Positions 34,401 to 43,654 of a stretch of 64,000 nt of DNA are shown piece by piece. The DNA lies in assembly GCF_947488835.1 (NCBI RefSeq), contig NZ_CANLBK010000004.1, forward strand, positions 62,001-126,000, written 5' to 3'. Within the stretch, counting starts at the first letter, position 1. Each line of letters begins with the position of its first letter. This DNA is from an uncultured Marinobacter sp. (lineage in GTDB: Bacteria > Pseudomonadota > Gammaproteobacteria > Pseudomonadales > Oleiphilaceae). The notes beneath the pieces were generated by a model. That model made no database searches, was not told where the DNA came from, and saw nothing but the letters and a program-made list of their open reading frames with translations. The translations under genes and the position numbers were made by a program.

Positions 34401-37400
34401 CTTTTCAAACAGGTCTTCGAGAACGTGGGTCAGATCGCCAATGGCGTCAACCCCCGCCATGCGGGCGCCGCCTTTCAGTGTATGAACGTCGCGTTGCAGT
34501 TCTGCTGCCACGGACCGGTTCGACGGGTCTTCACTCCAGGCATGCAGGGCGCTGCCTGTGGAGTTGATCAGGTCGTAAGCTTCCTCAAGGAAAATGCCGG
34601 TGAGCTCCGGGTCCATGTGCGAGAGATCGGTGCCGACGTCGGCAGTTTCCGGCTCATCAAGACCCTCAAGCTCAGGCAACGGCGGCAGATCATCTGCGGA
34701 ATCAGGGCTTTCCGGCTCAGCCGGTGCTGCCACATCTGTAACCGGTCGTGAACGGCTCGTGTTGTCCATGTAGGCATGGATTTCGCTGATCAGATCAGGT
34801 GCCGGGCGTGGTGATTCCTTGGCTTCCAGGTTGTCCACCATGCCGGCGAGACGGTCATGGCAGCGGAACAAGAGGTCAGACAGCTCGTCGTTTACGGAGA
34901 GTTTCTTATCTGTCAGGCCCTCGAACAGGGTTTCTAGCTCATGGGCCAGATCACCTACGGCCTCAATTTCGGCAAGGCGTGCACCCCCTTTGAGGGTGTG
35001 AAGATCCCTTTGCAGCAGACGCAAAATGTCGAGGTTGCCGGTGTCTTCGCTCCAGTTTTGCAGAGCCTCTGCGGTGCTGTCGATAAGCTCGCGAGCCTCT
35101 TCAAGGAAGATCTCCGCAAGTTCGTCGTCCATGTCACTGTCGGACGCTTCAACGCCTTCATCAGTTTCAGGCAGCGGCAGGTCGCTGGTTGTAGTGGCTT
35201 CCAGCTCTTCCATATCGAAGCTGAGGTCTATTTCCTCCAGATCTTCAGTGAATTCCTGGTCGAATGCGCTTGTGGTCTCAGTTTCGGCACCGAGCAGGGC
35301 CTGGGTGAGCGCTTCAAGCTCGGCCACCAGCTCGTCACCGGACTCAGTGGCCAACCCTGCGGCAATCTGATCCATCATGTTGATCAGGTGCTCGTGGGCA
35401 TTGCGAACGGATAAGAAGAACCAATCCTCTGGTGCCTCACTCTGGTTTGCGGCGGCTACATAAACTTCGTGGAGAGCCTCTGACAAAGCGGCGACATCGG
35501 CCAGCCCGGCGTCGGATGCTGCATCAGTAAGCTGGGCCAACTCTGCAGTCAGGCGTTGGAGCGGGCCCCGGTCTTCAGGGGTTTCCGCCCACTGGGCAAG
35601 GATAAGGTCAGCATCCAGAACGACATCTAGCCCTTCACTGAGGAACAGTTGCACCAGCTGGGACGGCGCTGGTTGTGTGCCATCGTGGCTGATTTCTTCG
35701 CTGTAGGTGCGAAGCCGGTCGTTGGATATGCGTTCCAGCTTTTCCAGGAAAGCTTCAGTGCTCGGCAACGAAGCCTGAGGCTCATTGCGTATCTGAGCCA
35801 AACCTTGTGTCAGGAAGTCGCAGGCAGCCTCAATCAGCGACAGCACGTCGCGGTCTGCGCGCAGGTTCTGGGCACGGGATTCTTTAATGAAGCGTTCAAG
35901 CGGGGCAATAACTGCCGCAATCGGCGCTATACCCGCGGTGTGGGCACTTCCTTTGAGGGTGTGCAGAGCGCGCGACAGGTCGTCTGTATAAGAGACGGTT
36001 ACCTTGTCGCCTGCAGCAGCCAAAAACTCTCTGAGGGTTTGCAGATGGGTTTCTGTTTCACTCTCGAAGATATCCAGCAACACTGGATCAACGTCGCGAT
36101 CATCATCCGTATCGTAATCGGGTTCCGTTAGCTCAATAGCACTACTGGCGAAGGCGCTGTCATCTTCGGCTGAGGGCATTGTGCTTGCGTCCGGGATATC
36201 CCCATTGGCAAGAGCTTTGGCGCGGGCTTCGAGGCTGGAAGGGTCCATCGACGGCGGCTGTTTATTCTCGAAATCACTGACCAGAGACGGAAGAACGCCC
36301 GTAGCCTCGTCCAGCAGGCTGGCAATGTCGTCATTCATGAAGGTGCTGCCGTCGATTACGCGGTTCAGCATATTTTCTATAGACCAGGCCAGCTCACCTA
36401 CCACCATCGCACCAACCATGCGTCCACTGCCCTTGAGCGTGTGGAATGCACGGCGCACTTCGGAGAGTGCGCTGCGGTCATCGTGTTGGCGCAGCAGCAT
36501 GGGAAGGTATTCGCGGATGGTTTCCAGAACCTCTCCGGCTTCCTCGACAAAGATTTCGAGGATTTCGTCGTCTATCAGGTCGTCTTGCTGCTCACTATCG
36601 CCAGTCAATTCCGGTGTCGCAGCGCTTTCAACCGCTGCTTCCGCCTCAGTGACTTCGGCTGTTTCCGCTGCGGTCACTTGTTCATTGTCACTGCGACGGG
36701 TTGTTGCCATGGCTTCCCCACGAGCAACCAGATCTGCGACATCGTCGGCGGCTTGGCCGTCACGGAATGCATGAATCAGCGCGGGAATGCGGGCATTAGC
36801 TTCATCAATAAACGAGAACAGGTCGTCGGTCGGTTTGATGCTCTGATCAATTACCCGGTTCAGCAGATTTTCCACTGACCAAGCCAGGTCGCCGAGGCTT
36901 CTGGCACCAACCAGTCGGCCGCTACCTTTAAGCGTGTGGTAAGCGCGGCGGACTTCGGTCAGTGCCGGGCGGTCGTCGTGGTTCTGGCGCAAGCGCGGGT
37001 AGAATTCGTGGATAGTTTCCAGAACCTCCTCGGCTTCTTCCACAAAGATGCCGAGGATCTCGTCGTCCAGAAGCTCCTCATCCGAAGTTTTGGAGGCGGT
37101 ACTGCCGCTATGCGCCGCAGTATCTTCTGACGCCATGGGCTCTACAACGGGCACGTCATCCTGTGCCAATTCAGTGCCCCAAGTGGGCTCTTCGCCTACC
37201 GGGAACCCGAGGCCTGCAAGGCTTTCTTCAGCAATCCGAAGAATGTCTGCATTGTCGCTTATGCCTTCAGCCAGTCGCTCAAGGTAATACTCAATACTGG
37301 TAATGGCATCTGCGAGGGTATCCAGCTGCCTCCAATCGGGAACATGCTTGTCGCTGAGGAGAACATCAGAAATATAACGCTCGGCAGACGCCAGCATGCT

Positions 37401-38894
37401 GGCAACACGCTCCAGCGGTACCAGGCTCAGGCCGCCACGGATGCTGTGGAGCAGGCCGGGGACGTGTTCGATTTCACGGGTGTCCCACTGGGATGCAATA
37501 AAGTTGATAACCGCTGACTTTACTTGCTCCAGCGTATTGCGGGACTCTCTCAGAAGGGCACTGCTGGCTTCCCCAAGCTCGCGGGAACCCTGGTTGGCAG
37601 GAAGGCTGTCAACGTTTCTCGAGGAAGGCTCTGGCTGCCGGTCGCTATCCAGACCTGCAAGGCTGGCTTCCACGTAAAGCAGAGCTCCGGCAATATCCAT
37701 CAGAGTGCCGTCGTCAACCAGTTCGCTTTGGGCTCCCAGCTTTTCAATCAGCTCAATTTGTTCGGTAATAACTTTCCGAGGAATACCCAGGCCAAGCACC
37801 GCTAGCGTATTACCCACCTGAACCAGGCCGGGAAGAAGGTCTTCAAGCTCGCTGTTTGTTCGCAGCTCTGAACGGACAAAAAGGTCCAGTTGGTCTTTCA
37901 GCTTGGCCAGTTCTTCATTCAGTGCGCTGACGACGGAGTGGATGGCTTCACGGCCAGGGCCGGAGACGCGATTCCGGGCCGCATCTACATCGTCTTCTGA
38001 AGGCAGGGCCTCTGTAAGCTGGTAGCGGCTACGCAGATCCCTTACATTTTCGGAATCCAGATCCCGCGCCCGTGCTACGTAATAAAGCAGGTGTTTGAGC
38101 AGTGCATCGGGTGCTGGTTGAGCGAGGATATCTCCATGCTCGTCGGTGAGGCGGCGGATTTCGCTATCGAGCTCCCGAAGCAGGGACTTGACCGCTGCGT
38201 TGACCGGGTTCGCCTTTGCCTGAAGTGTTTCTACAAAGGCAGCCGCAGCTTTCCAGAGTTCGCCACGGGGCGTTTTCTGGCAAAGGCGGGTGAGCCGGTG
38301 AATAACCTTCTGCAGGTAGACGAACTGGGCATCAAGGTCTTCTTCGCGAATGATCCCGGCAAGGGCAAACTGGTACATCTGCCGCAGTTTGCGGATGTGG
38401 CCGAGTACTTTGGGATCTTGCAGGCGCTGCGACACATTGTCTGCAACCTGCATGCGCGATGGAGCGAGATCTGGCTTGAACAGAGAGGTGTCAGACAGCA
38501 GAGAGTCGCCCCGCGCAGCCCGCAGGTCGTTCAGCAGAGGCAGCAGTACCATGGGGAAATCATCCTGGCTGCTGGCCAGGTGTTCCAGATACTGTGGGAG
38601 CTGAAGTATGGCTTCCATCAGAACATTAACGGCTTCGTCCACACTGACGACGCTGTTATCCAGCACCGCCTGGGTGAGCTTTTCCATTTCTTCGGTCAGC
38701 AGGGCTGCGCCGTATAGTTCAACCATCTGCAGGGTGCCATGCACCTGATGGAGATAATTCAGGCAGAAACGCAGGCGTGCTGTATCGTCACGATTTTCAA
38801 CGTACGCCTCCAGCGCATGCTGACCTTGGGTCAGCGTGTCCTGTATCTCGCCCCGAACCCAGTCGAGGGCGATGTTGTCATGGTGGTTGCCCAT
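31422..38894 (-). CDS. chpA: ChpA giant hybrid chemosensory histidine kinase
   Basis: 2490 residues, near the 2472 of P. aeruginosa ChpA. Seven canonical HTLKG phosphotransfer sites are at H653, H818, H978, H1299, H1471, H1628 and H1770. Two earlier degenerate sites are at H52 (VHGTLQ) and H483 (HSIRGG). A helical domain near 1100-1200 looks like a further phosphotransfer relic. The kinase core follows: P2/P3 helices, HMLRNAIDHG (N box, about 2070), DDGAGI, GRGVGMDVV; then a CheW domain (about 2210-2350) and a C-terminal receiver with LLDIEMPRMDG. It integrates PilJ signals and phosphorylates PilG and PilH to direct twitching motility and surface sensing. Confidence 0.95.
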   Translation of the reverse strand: MGNHHDNIALDWVRGEIQDTLTQGQHALEAYVENRDDTARLRFCLNYLHQVHGTLQMVELYGAALLTEEMEKLTQAVLDNSVVSVDEAVNVLMEAILQLPQYLEHLASSQDDFPMVLLPLLNDLRAARGDSLLSDTSLFKPDLAPSRMQVADNVSQRLQDPKVLGHIRKLRQMYQFALAGIIREEDLDAQFVYLQKVIHRLTRLCQKTPRGELWKAAAAFVETLQAKANPVNAAVKSLLRELDSEIRRLTDEHGDILAQPAPDALLKHLLYYVARARDLDSENVRDLRSRYQLTEALPSEDDVDAARNRVSGPGREAIHSVVSALNEELAKLKDQLDLFVRSELRTNSELEDLLPGLVQVGNTLAVLGLGIPRKVITEQIELIEKLGAQSELVDDGTLMDIAGALLYVEASLAGLDSDRQPEPSSRNVDSLPANQGSRELGEASSALLRESRNTLEQVKSAVINFIASQWDTREIEHVPGLLHSIRGGLSLVPLERVASMLASAERYISDVLLSDKHVPDWRQLDTLADAITSIEYYLERLAEGISDNADILRIAEESLAGLGFPVGEEPTWGTELAQDDVPVVEPMASEDTAAHSGSTASKTSDEELLDDEILGIFVEEAEEVLETIHEFYPRLRQNHDDRPALTEVRRAYHTLKGSGRLVGARSLGDLAWSVENLLNRVIDQSIKPTDDLFSFIDEANARIPALIHAFRDGQAADDVADLVARGEAMATTRRSDNEQVTAAETAEVTEAEAAVESAATPELTGDSEQQDDLIDDEILEIFVEEAGEVLETIREYLPMLLRQHDDRSALSEVRRAFHTLKGSGRMVGAMVVGELAWSIENMLNRVIDGSTFMNDDIASLLDEATGVLPSLVSDFENKQPPSMDPSSLEARAKALANGDIPDASTMPSAEDDSAFASSAIELTEPDYDTDDDRDVDPVLLDIFESETETHLQTLREFLAAAGDKVTVSYTDDLSRALHTLKGSAHTAGIAPIAAVIAPLERFIKESRAQNLRADRDVLSLIEAACDFLTQGLAQIRNEPQASLPSTEAFLEKLERISNDRLRTYSEEISHDGTQPAPSQLVQLFLSEGLDVVLDADLILAQWAETPEDRGPLQRLTAELAQLTDAASDAGLADVAALSEALHEVYVAAANQSEAPEDWFFLSVRNAHEHLINMMDQIAAGLATESGDELVAELEALTQALLGAETETTSAFDQEFTEDLEEIDLSFDMEELEATTTSDLPLPETDEGVEASDSDMDDELAEIFLEEARELIDSTAEALQNWSEDTGNLDILRLLQRDLHTLKGGARLAEIEAVGDLAHELETLFEGLTDKKLSVNDELSDLLFRCHDRLAGMVDNLEAKESPRPAPDLISEIHAYMDNTSRSRPVTDVAAPAEPESPDSADDLPPLPELEGLDEPETADVGTDLSHMDPELTGIFLEEAYDLINSTGSALHAWSEDPSNRSVAAELQRDVHTLKGGARMAGVDAIGDLTHVLEDLFEKVAEGQLASSSAMNDLLFACHDRLAQMVEQVATQKPCPPANDLVDQVEAILRGESSPTETVVETEVESADIDTPAPLPEITQADASHDDDIANIFLDEGHEIYDAISECLDQWREDPQAMHGVPQLQQELHTLKGGARLSDVDPIAELADAWAGALEAVTSIPGNQRLLLALSTRGLDNLKSMLGELAFGTEPAADPDLLMSFSSAQTLESDNFEASPEVTATADQEAIDPEILEIFLEEAGEIMDQLEHLLADWRKDPASKHFNQEAQRALHTLKGGARLSQLTLLGDKAHNFESRLIDLAGKSPDDTQWQAITEDHDGIIALVADIRERYESGAVAPAPVAEAAPEVQVPETPEAPAEPTPKPAPARAKTSKRIVDAQRAAQETIRVSAPLLDDLVNLAGETSITRGRLEQQSSDFSHTLDEMAATIERLREQLRRMEIETEAQILFSAEKEHGPDYGDDFDPLEMDRYSSIQQLSRALTESSSDLADLRETLADRVRDTETLLVQQSRINTELQEGLMKTRMIPFSSMVPRLRRIVRQISGELGKKVEFDVRNAEGEMDRTILERMIAPLEHMLRNAIDHGIEKPADRKKNGKAEAGAVTLSLAREGGDVVLRMVDDGAGIPSNVIREKAIRQGLLREDEELSEREILQFIVQPGFSTAQNITQISGRGVGMDVVASEIKQLGGSLDIESQVGRGTVFTVRLPFTVSVNRALMVSTGEDFYAIPLNTIEGIVRVSTYELEEYYKPDAPMYEYAGQEYRLQYLGSLLNSDHHPKLQGQALPLPVILVRGAEQPMALQVDNLMGSREIVVKSLGPQFGTVRGVSGATILGDGNVVVILDLPAMIRSDILSERQRLADLDKTRESTRYEERATVVMVVDDSVTVRKVTSRLLERNGMEVITAKDGLDAVAQLQDHKPDIMLLDIEMPRMDGFEVASFVRHDDNLRDMPICMITSRTGEKHRERALAIGVNEYLGKPFQETELLKTIARLTGKQ

Positions 38895-38905
38895 AACCTC
38901 TCCGG

Positions 38906-39805
38906 TTATTCTTCGTCAGTCTGGCGCTTGATCCACGCCAGTACATGTTCCGAGGGTACTTTTTGTAGGCCTGGGGGCTGCCAGTCGGTCAGCTCTCCCT
39001 GGCCCAGAACCAGTAGTCCCCCGGGCGCCAGCCGCTCTGCAAGACGCCTGACAATGTCCCGTCTGCGCCAGCGACGGAAATAAATCAGCAAATTCTGGCA
39101 GAAGATAATATTCATTCCGTGCATGGGCGCTTTATCCAGATCCAACACATTCAGTCTGGTAAAGCAGACCCGCTCCCGGATGCTTTCGACAATTTCAACG
39201 GTGTTCCGCTCGGCCGGGCGGAAATACCGGGTTTTCATGTCTTCGTCCATGCCCAGCAGTTTGCGGGCATTGAACTGGCCTGTCCGGGCCTTCTCGATAA
39301 CCGGTGTGCTGATGTCCGAACCAGTAACGCCATAGAGCGGCTGTAGTCCCAGTTGAGCCATACACTCGTTCAGCACCATGGCTAAGGTGTAAGGCTCTTC
39401 ACCGGAGGAGCAACCGACGCTCCATGCCTCAATTGGCCGTTTTCGGAACTGTTCCCTAGGTCGTGTGAGAACGTAATCGGCGACCAGTCGAAAAGCGTCA
39501 GGGTCCCGGAAAAAGCGGGTTTCCTGCACCGTAAGCCGGTCCACCAGCGTTGACCACTCCCGAATGGCATCCGGCCCCGAGATAATCGTTTCGTAGTAGG
39601 CCTGATAGCTACTGCAGCCTATTTCCCGCATCCGGATGGCCAGATTGGTTTCCAGAAACGAGCGGCGCTCTGCAGGCAGTGTCATGCCAGTACGGTGTTC
39701 CAGTAGGGTCTGCCACTGGTTGAACTGCGCCTTATCCATTTCCGGAAGACGGCGCAGACACCAGGAACTTTCGGCAGTTGACGGGTTGTTATGAAGTTCA
39801 GACAT
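38906..39805 (-). CDS. pilK: CheR-type chemoreceptor methyltransferase PilK
   Basis: 299 residues. The N-terminal helical domain (YYETIISGPDAIREWSTLVDRLTVQETRFFRDPDAF) precedes a SAM-dependent methyltransferase domain with WSVGCSSGEEPYTLAMVL, INIIFCQNLLIYF-type sequence and LVLGQGE. It methylates glutamates of PilJ. It lies 11 bases upstream of chpA and 27 bases downstream of pilJ. Confidence 0.92.
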   Translation of the reverse strand: MSELHNNPSTAESSWCLRRLPEMDKAQFNQWQTLLEHRTGMTLPAERRSFLETNLAIRMREIGCSSYQAYYETIISGPDAIREWSTLVDRLTVQETRFFRDPDAFRLVADYVLTRPREQFRKRPIEAWSVGCSSGEEPYTLAMVLNECMAQLGLQPLYGVTGSDISTPVIEKARTGQFNARKLLGMDEDMKTRYFRPAERNTVEIVESIRERVCFTRLNVLDLDKAPMHGMNIIFCQNLLIYFRRWRRRDIVRRLAERLAPGGLLVLGQGELTDWQPPGLQKVPSEHVLAWIKRQTDEE

Positions 39806-39832
39806 AAACCGCCATTAGCCCCGGGCTGTAAA

Positions 39833-41908
39833 TCAGCCCACCACCGGAACGTTGCTGTCTTCCTCTTCGTCGTGGCCTGCCATATCTTCTTCGGGCAGCG
39901 TAAAGCCGGCAACGGAGGACCGCAGCTCGGAAGCCATTTCCGCCAGGTTCCCGATAGACTTCGCCGTCGCGTTGGTACCGGACGAGGTCTGGGAGGTGAT
40001 TTCCTGGATAACGTTCATCGTGTTGGAAATGTGTGCCGCAGAAGACGACTGCTGGCGTGCCGCGTTGGAGATGTTCTGGATCAGTTCTGCAAGGCTCATG
40101 GATACGTTCTCGATTTCTTCGAGAGCAATACCCGCGTCCTGTGCCAGGCGTGCACCACGTACCACTTCGGCGGTGGTGTGTTCCATGGAAATAACGGCTT
40201 CGTTGGTGTCAGACTGGATTGTCTTAACCAGCGCTTCAATCTGCTTGGTTGCAGCAGAGGAACGTTCCGCAAGGCGCTGAACTTCGTCCGCAACTACCGC
40301 AAAGCCTCGACCTGCGTCACCGGCCATAGAGGCCTGGATAGCAGCGTTCAGAGACAGGATGTTGGTTTGGTCAGCAATGTCGTTGATCAGGGATACGATG
40401 TCACCGATTTCCTGGGAAGACTCACCCAGACGCTTGATACGCTTGGAGGTTTCCTGGATCTGTTCACGGATGTTGTCCATGCCGCGAATGGTGTTCTGTA
40501 CCACTTCTGCGCCTTTCTTGGCGATGGCAACCGAGCGCTCCGCAACCGCAGAAGATTCCGCCGCGTTGGAAGATACCTGGTCGATAGAGACAGCCATTTC
40601 GTTAACAGCAGCAGATGCACCGGCAATTTCCTGGGCCTGGTGCTCGGAAGCATCGGCCAGGTGCATGGCGGTAGACTGGGTTTCCTGGGCCGCCGAGGCC
40701 ACTCGCACCGCAGTACCACGAATTGCTTGTACCAGTCCGCGCATCTGGTCGATCGCGTAGTTGATGGAGTCAGCGATGGCACCGGTGAAGTCCTCGGTTA
40801 CCGTGGCCTCCGTGGTCAAGTCACCATCAGCCAGATCGGCCAGTTCGTCCAGCAGTCGCAGGATCGCATTCTGGTTTTGCTCGTTCTGTTCCTGGGTAGT
40901 GGATAGCCGCGTTTGGGCTTCCCGGTAGAGGGCAAGGCCGATGAACACAACCATGGCGACCATGGCGGCCAGGATAATAAAGGCCAGAGTCGGGCTTACC
41001 AGCCGTGAGCCGCTCTGGGCGCGGAAGCTTTCGGCAAGAACAGACAGTTCAGACAGCAGAATCTCGGAGTTCTGGAAGATGTCGCTGGCAGAGTTACGTA
41101 CCTTGAAGAGGTCGGGAGAGGCTTCAAGGATAGCGTCTACGTTCTGGGCGACGAACTCGAACAGCTCATCAACTGCCTCAAGGCCGTAGATTGCGTCTTC
41201 ATCATCAACTTTGGTGGTGCCCATAGCCGGGTTGCCATTCAACTGACCGTCGAGTACGCGTCCAAACAGGCTGGCGTCGCGACCAAAGCGGTCAGCGGCA
41301 ATTACGGCGTCTTCATCACCGGAGAGTACGTTGTTTACCGAGCGCACAATACGCTCTGCAAGCAGTGACTGGCGTTGAGCCAGTGCAATCTGTTCCGCTG
41401 GTGCACCGCTATCCAGCAGGATTTGTACGATATCGTCGTACTCCACCTGAAGCTGGGGGATGGTTTCGTTCAGGGTGCGTGCTACTTCGTGCAGACCAAG
41501 AACGGCGTCCCGGGTGGATAGAATGCTGTCTGCGTTCTCGCGTACCGAGTTCCAATGCTGTTGAACACCACTTTCGCGGGCCAATTCACTGGGCGGCAGG
41601 CCGGTTTCGGGGTTGCCTTCGGTCACGTTAGACCAGAGCTGCTGGAACTCATCGCGGGAACGGCGCAACTGGTTGAACGCCTCGGCGGTACCACCGGCGG
41701 CTTCAGTCGCGTTTTTCGCGATTTCCTGCGACAACACCCTGAGTTCAGCTGAGTTGGCAATGTATTCCTGGTCGTTCTGGCTGTCCCTGTTGATGATAAA
41801 CAGGACCACAACGAGCAGGACAGTGAGTGCGATCAGCGAGGTAATCAGGCCGGCAACAAGTTTGTTGCCCCCCTGACCCGTACCGATTCTTCCGGCTCTG
41901 TTTTTCAT
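39833..41908 (-). CDS. pilJ: Methyl-accepting chemoreceptor PilJ
   Basis: 691 residues. Helix one (LVAGLITSLIALTVLLVVVLFII), a periplasmic region with two PilJ-type helical modules (residues about 45-305) and helix two (LAFIILAAMVAMVVFIGLALY). HAMP-like and long coiled-coil segments follow, with the conserved signalling hairpin AVVADEVQRLAERSSAATKQIE. PilJ clusters at the poles and is proposed to sense pilus retraction state. Its acidic C-terminus lacks the NWxxF-type tether pentapeptide. Confidence 0.94.
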   Translation of the reverse strand: MKNRAGRIGTGQGGNKLVAGLITSLIALTVLLVVVLFIINRDSQNDQEYIANSAELRVLSQEIAKNATEAAGGTAEAFNQLRRSRDEFQQLWSNVTEGNPETGLPPSELARESGVQQHWNSVRENADSILSTRDAVLGLHEVARTLNETIPQLQVEYDDIVQILLDSGAPAEQIALAQRQSLLAERIVRSVNNVLSGDEDAVIAADRFGRDASLFGRVLDGQLNGNPAMGTTKVDDEDAIYGLEAVDELFEFVAQNVDAILEASPDLFKVRNSASDIFQNSEILLSELSVLAESFRAQSGSRLVSPTLAFIILAAMVAMVVFIGLALYREAQTRLSTTQEQNEQNQNAILRLLDELADLADGDLTTEATVTEDFTGAIADSINYAIDQMRGLVQAIRGTAVRVASAAQETQSTAMHLADASEHQAQEIAGASAAVNEMAVSIDQVSSNAAESSAVAERSVAIAKKGAEVVQNTIRGMDNIREQIQETSKRIKRLGESSQEIGDIVSLINDIADQTNILSLNAAIQASMAGDAGRGFAVVADEVQRLAERSSAATKQIEALVKTIQSDTNEAVISMEHTTAEVVRGARLAQDAGIALEEIENVSMSLAELIQNISNAARQQSSSAAHISNTMNVIQEITSQTSSGTNATAKSIGNLAEMASELRSSVAGFTLPEEDMAGHDEEEDSNVPVVG

Positions 41909-41999
41909 TTTCTGGCTCCCGGCCTCTTCTGGAATTTGGCAAGTTGTTTTAATGAGGTTTCAGGCAGTCAGGGTGTTTTTCCTGCCACTGTCATCACCC

Positions 42000-42545
42000 T
42001 TACCACTGCGCGACGTCAAGAAAGCGTTCGTCTTCGAGCAGGTCGACTGCGGAAAACACTTTCCAGACTTCTTCGTTTCGTTCGTAGCCGCCTGCAACAA
42101 ACGGCTGAACGCTTTCAGGCACACCCGCGGGTGCGGCCTTGAAACTATCGGTTGCAAAGTACTGCATGCCCAACACGGAATCGACCACCAGGCCACTGAA
42201 GATGTCGCCTTGCTCAATCACAAGCACCCGCCGTTCCCGCTGACTGCGGGATGAGCGGGGAATGTCAAAGAAGCCGGCGAGATCAACCAAGGGGAGGAGG
42301 CGCCCGCGCACGTTGGCAGCACCCATCAGAAACGGCCGTACGCCCGGAATATGTGTAAACCGGGGAACGTGCAGTATTTCAGTGACCTCACCCATGGGAG
42401 CCACATAGCGCTCGCCTGCAAGAACAAAGCCGATGCCGTTCCAAAGTTCAACGGCTTCTTGCTGTTCGGGCAGACCGGCGGCCATGGATCGGCTGCGTCG
42501 GGCGATATCCGTCAGTACGGCAAAGGGGGCGGCCTGTGCGGACAT
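42000..42545 (-). CDS. pilI: CheW-like adaptor PilI
   Basis: 181 residues from ATG 42545 (MSAQAAPFAVL), preceded by GGAGAAAGC; a TTG at 42572 is an alternative that would overlap pilH. The CheW domain is clear: GIGFVLAGERYVAPMGEVTEILHVPRFTHIPGVRPFLMGAANVRGRLLPLVDLAGFF and RRVLVIEQGD. It bridges PilJ and ChpA. P. aeruginosa PilI is 178 residues, which supports the shorter start. Confidence 0.92.
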   Translation of the reverse strand: MSAQAAPFAVLTDIARRSRSMAAGLPEQQEAVELWNGIGFVLAGERYVAPMGEVTEILHVPRFTHIPGVRPFLMGAANVRGRLLPLVDLAGFFDIPRSSRSQRERRVLVIEQGDIFSGLVVDSVLGMQYFATDSFKAAPAGVPESVQPFVAGGYERNEEVWKVFSAVDLLEDERFLDVAQW

Positions 42546-42564
42546 GCTTTCTCCGAAGTTGGGA

Positions 42565-42927
42565 TCAGCCAATCAAGCTGTTGATTGTGTTGATCAGGTC
42601 GTCTTCGTTTACCGGCTTGACCAAGTAGCCTTTGGCGCCCTGGCGGGTACCCCAAACACGGTCAGTTTCCTGATCCTTCGTGGTGACAATAATCACCGGA
42701 ATGGAAGCCGTTTCGGGAGCCCGGGTAAGTTGGCGGGTTGCCTGAAAGCCATTGAGGCCAGGCATAACCACATCCATGAGTACCAGATCCGGGGTTTCGG
42801 CACGGGCCTTGGCAACACCATCTGCGCCGTTATCGGCAGTAAGCACTTCGTGCTTGTGCTTTTCCAGAATGGTGGAGATTTTTTTAACCTCGGTAGGAGA
42901 GTCGTCAACAATCAGAATGCGAGCCAT
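42565..42927 (-). CDS. pilH: Response regulator PilH
   Basis: 120 residues, a stand-alone receiver. Acid pocket ILIVDDSPTE, phospho-acceptor LVLMDVVMPGLNG, conserved Thr/Ser and Lys in IIVTTKDQ and YLVKPVNE. In P. aeruginosa PilH opposes or buffers PilG and lowers cAMP-linked pilus extension. Located between pilG and pilI in the operon. Confidence 0.93.
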   Translation of the reverse strand: MARILIVDDSPTEVKKISTILEKHKHEVLTADNGADGVAKARAETPDLVLMDVVMPGLNGFQATRQLTRAPETASIPVIIVTTKDQETDRVWGTRQGAKGYLVKPVNEDDLINTINSLIG

Positions 42928-42962
42928 TGGTTCCTCGATGGTTCTTTATATGTCAGCAGGGA

Positions 42963-43355
42963 TTACTGTGGTGCCACAGGTACATAGTGGCGAATGGTAT
43001 TGAGCAGCTCATCCTTGCTGAACGGTTTGGTCAGGTACTGGTCAGAGCCGACGATGCGACCCTTGGCCTTGTCAAAAAGCCCGTCTTTGCTTGACAGCAT
43101 GATGACCGGCGTCTTTTTGAATGAGGAATTATTTTTGATGAGCGCGCAGGTCTGGTAGCCGTCCAGGCGGGGCATCATGATATCCACAAAGATGATATCG
43201 GGTTGTGAGTCGGCGATTTTAGCCAAAGCGTCAAAACCGTCTGTCGCGGTGATAACCTCACAGCCTACCTTCTTCAGGAGGGTTTCTGCGGTGCGACGGA
43301 TGGTTTTGCTATCGTCGATCACCATGATCTTCAAGTTCTCGAAGTTGTCATCCAT
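42963..43355 (-). CDS. pilG: Response regulator PilG
   Basis: 130 residues, a single receiver. VMVIDDSKTIRRTAETLLKKVGCEVITATDGFDALAKIAD and FVDIMMPRLDGYQTCALIKNN are nearly the P. aeruginosa PilG sequence; Lys in YLTKPFSKDELL. Phosphorylated PilG promotes pilus extension and CyaB activity in Pseudomonas. First gene of the pil-chp operon, divergent from gshB. Confidence 0.95.
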   Translation of the reverse strand: MDDNFENLKIMVIDDSKTIRRTAETLLKKVGCEVITATDGFDALAKIADSQPDIIFVDIMMPRLDGYQTCALIKNNSSFKKTPVIMLSSKDGLFDKAKGRIVGSDQYLTKPFSKDELLNTIRHYVPVAPQ

Positions 43356-43654
43356 TGTCCAGGTGCCTTGCGCTCAGCGACTGTCATTGTTTTAAACGGG
43401 GGCTTTTTAGCATAAACCTTAAGGTTCTTCTATAAACCCTGTGCATTTATAGATTATCAGTGGCCTGATAAAAAGTATTACTTTGTGTCCAAATGTACTT
43501 TTGCCTGCAACATCACGTAATTTACCCAGGATTTCTCCGGATGCATTCAAGGCTCGGGTACAATACCATCTGATTTCTCAGCATAGCACTTATTACCCGG
43601 TTTACTCTGCATACCGGTTCGTGTTTTTCACCCCTCAGGAGCGCCAGAGACACT
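43356..43654. promoter_or_regulatory. 299-base divergent region between pilG and gshB
   Basis: AT-rich relative to its flanks and without an ORF or RNA gene that I can support. It must hold the promoters of the Pil-Chp operon (minus) and of the gshB-to-pyr run (plus). A perfect 12-bp palindrome AACCTTAAGGTT lies at 43415-43426, 60 bases before pilG. I could not define convincing -35/-10 pairs. Confidence 0.5.

Noticed and set aside
39791..40906. 371-codon ORF antisense to pilJ
   Set aside because: It is the reverse frame of a clear chemoreceptor gene; composition follows pilJ codon bias and no domain is recognisable.
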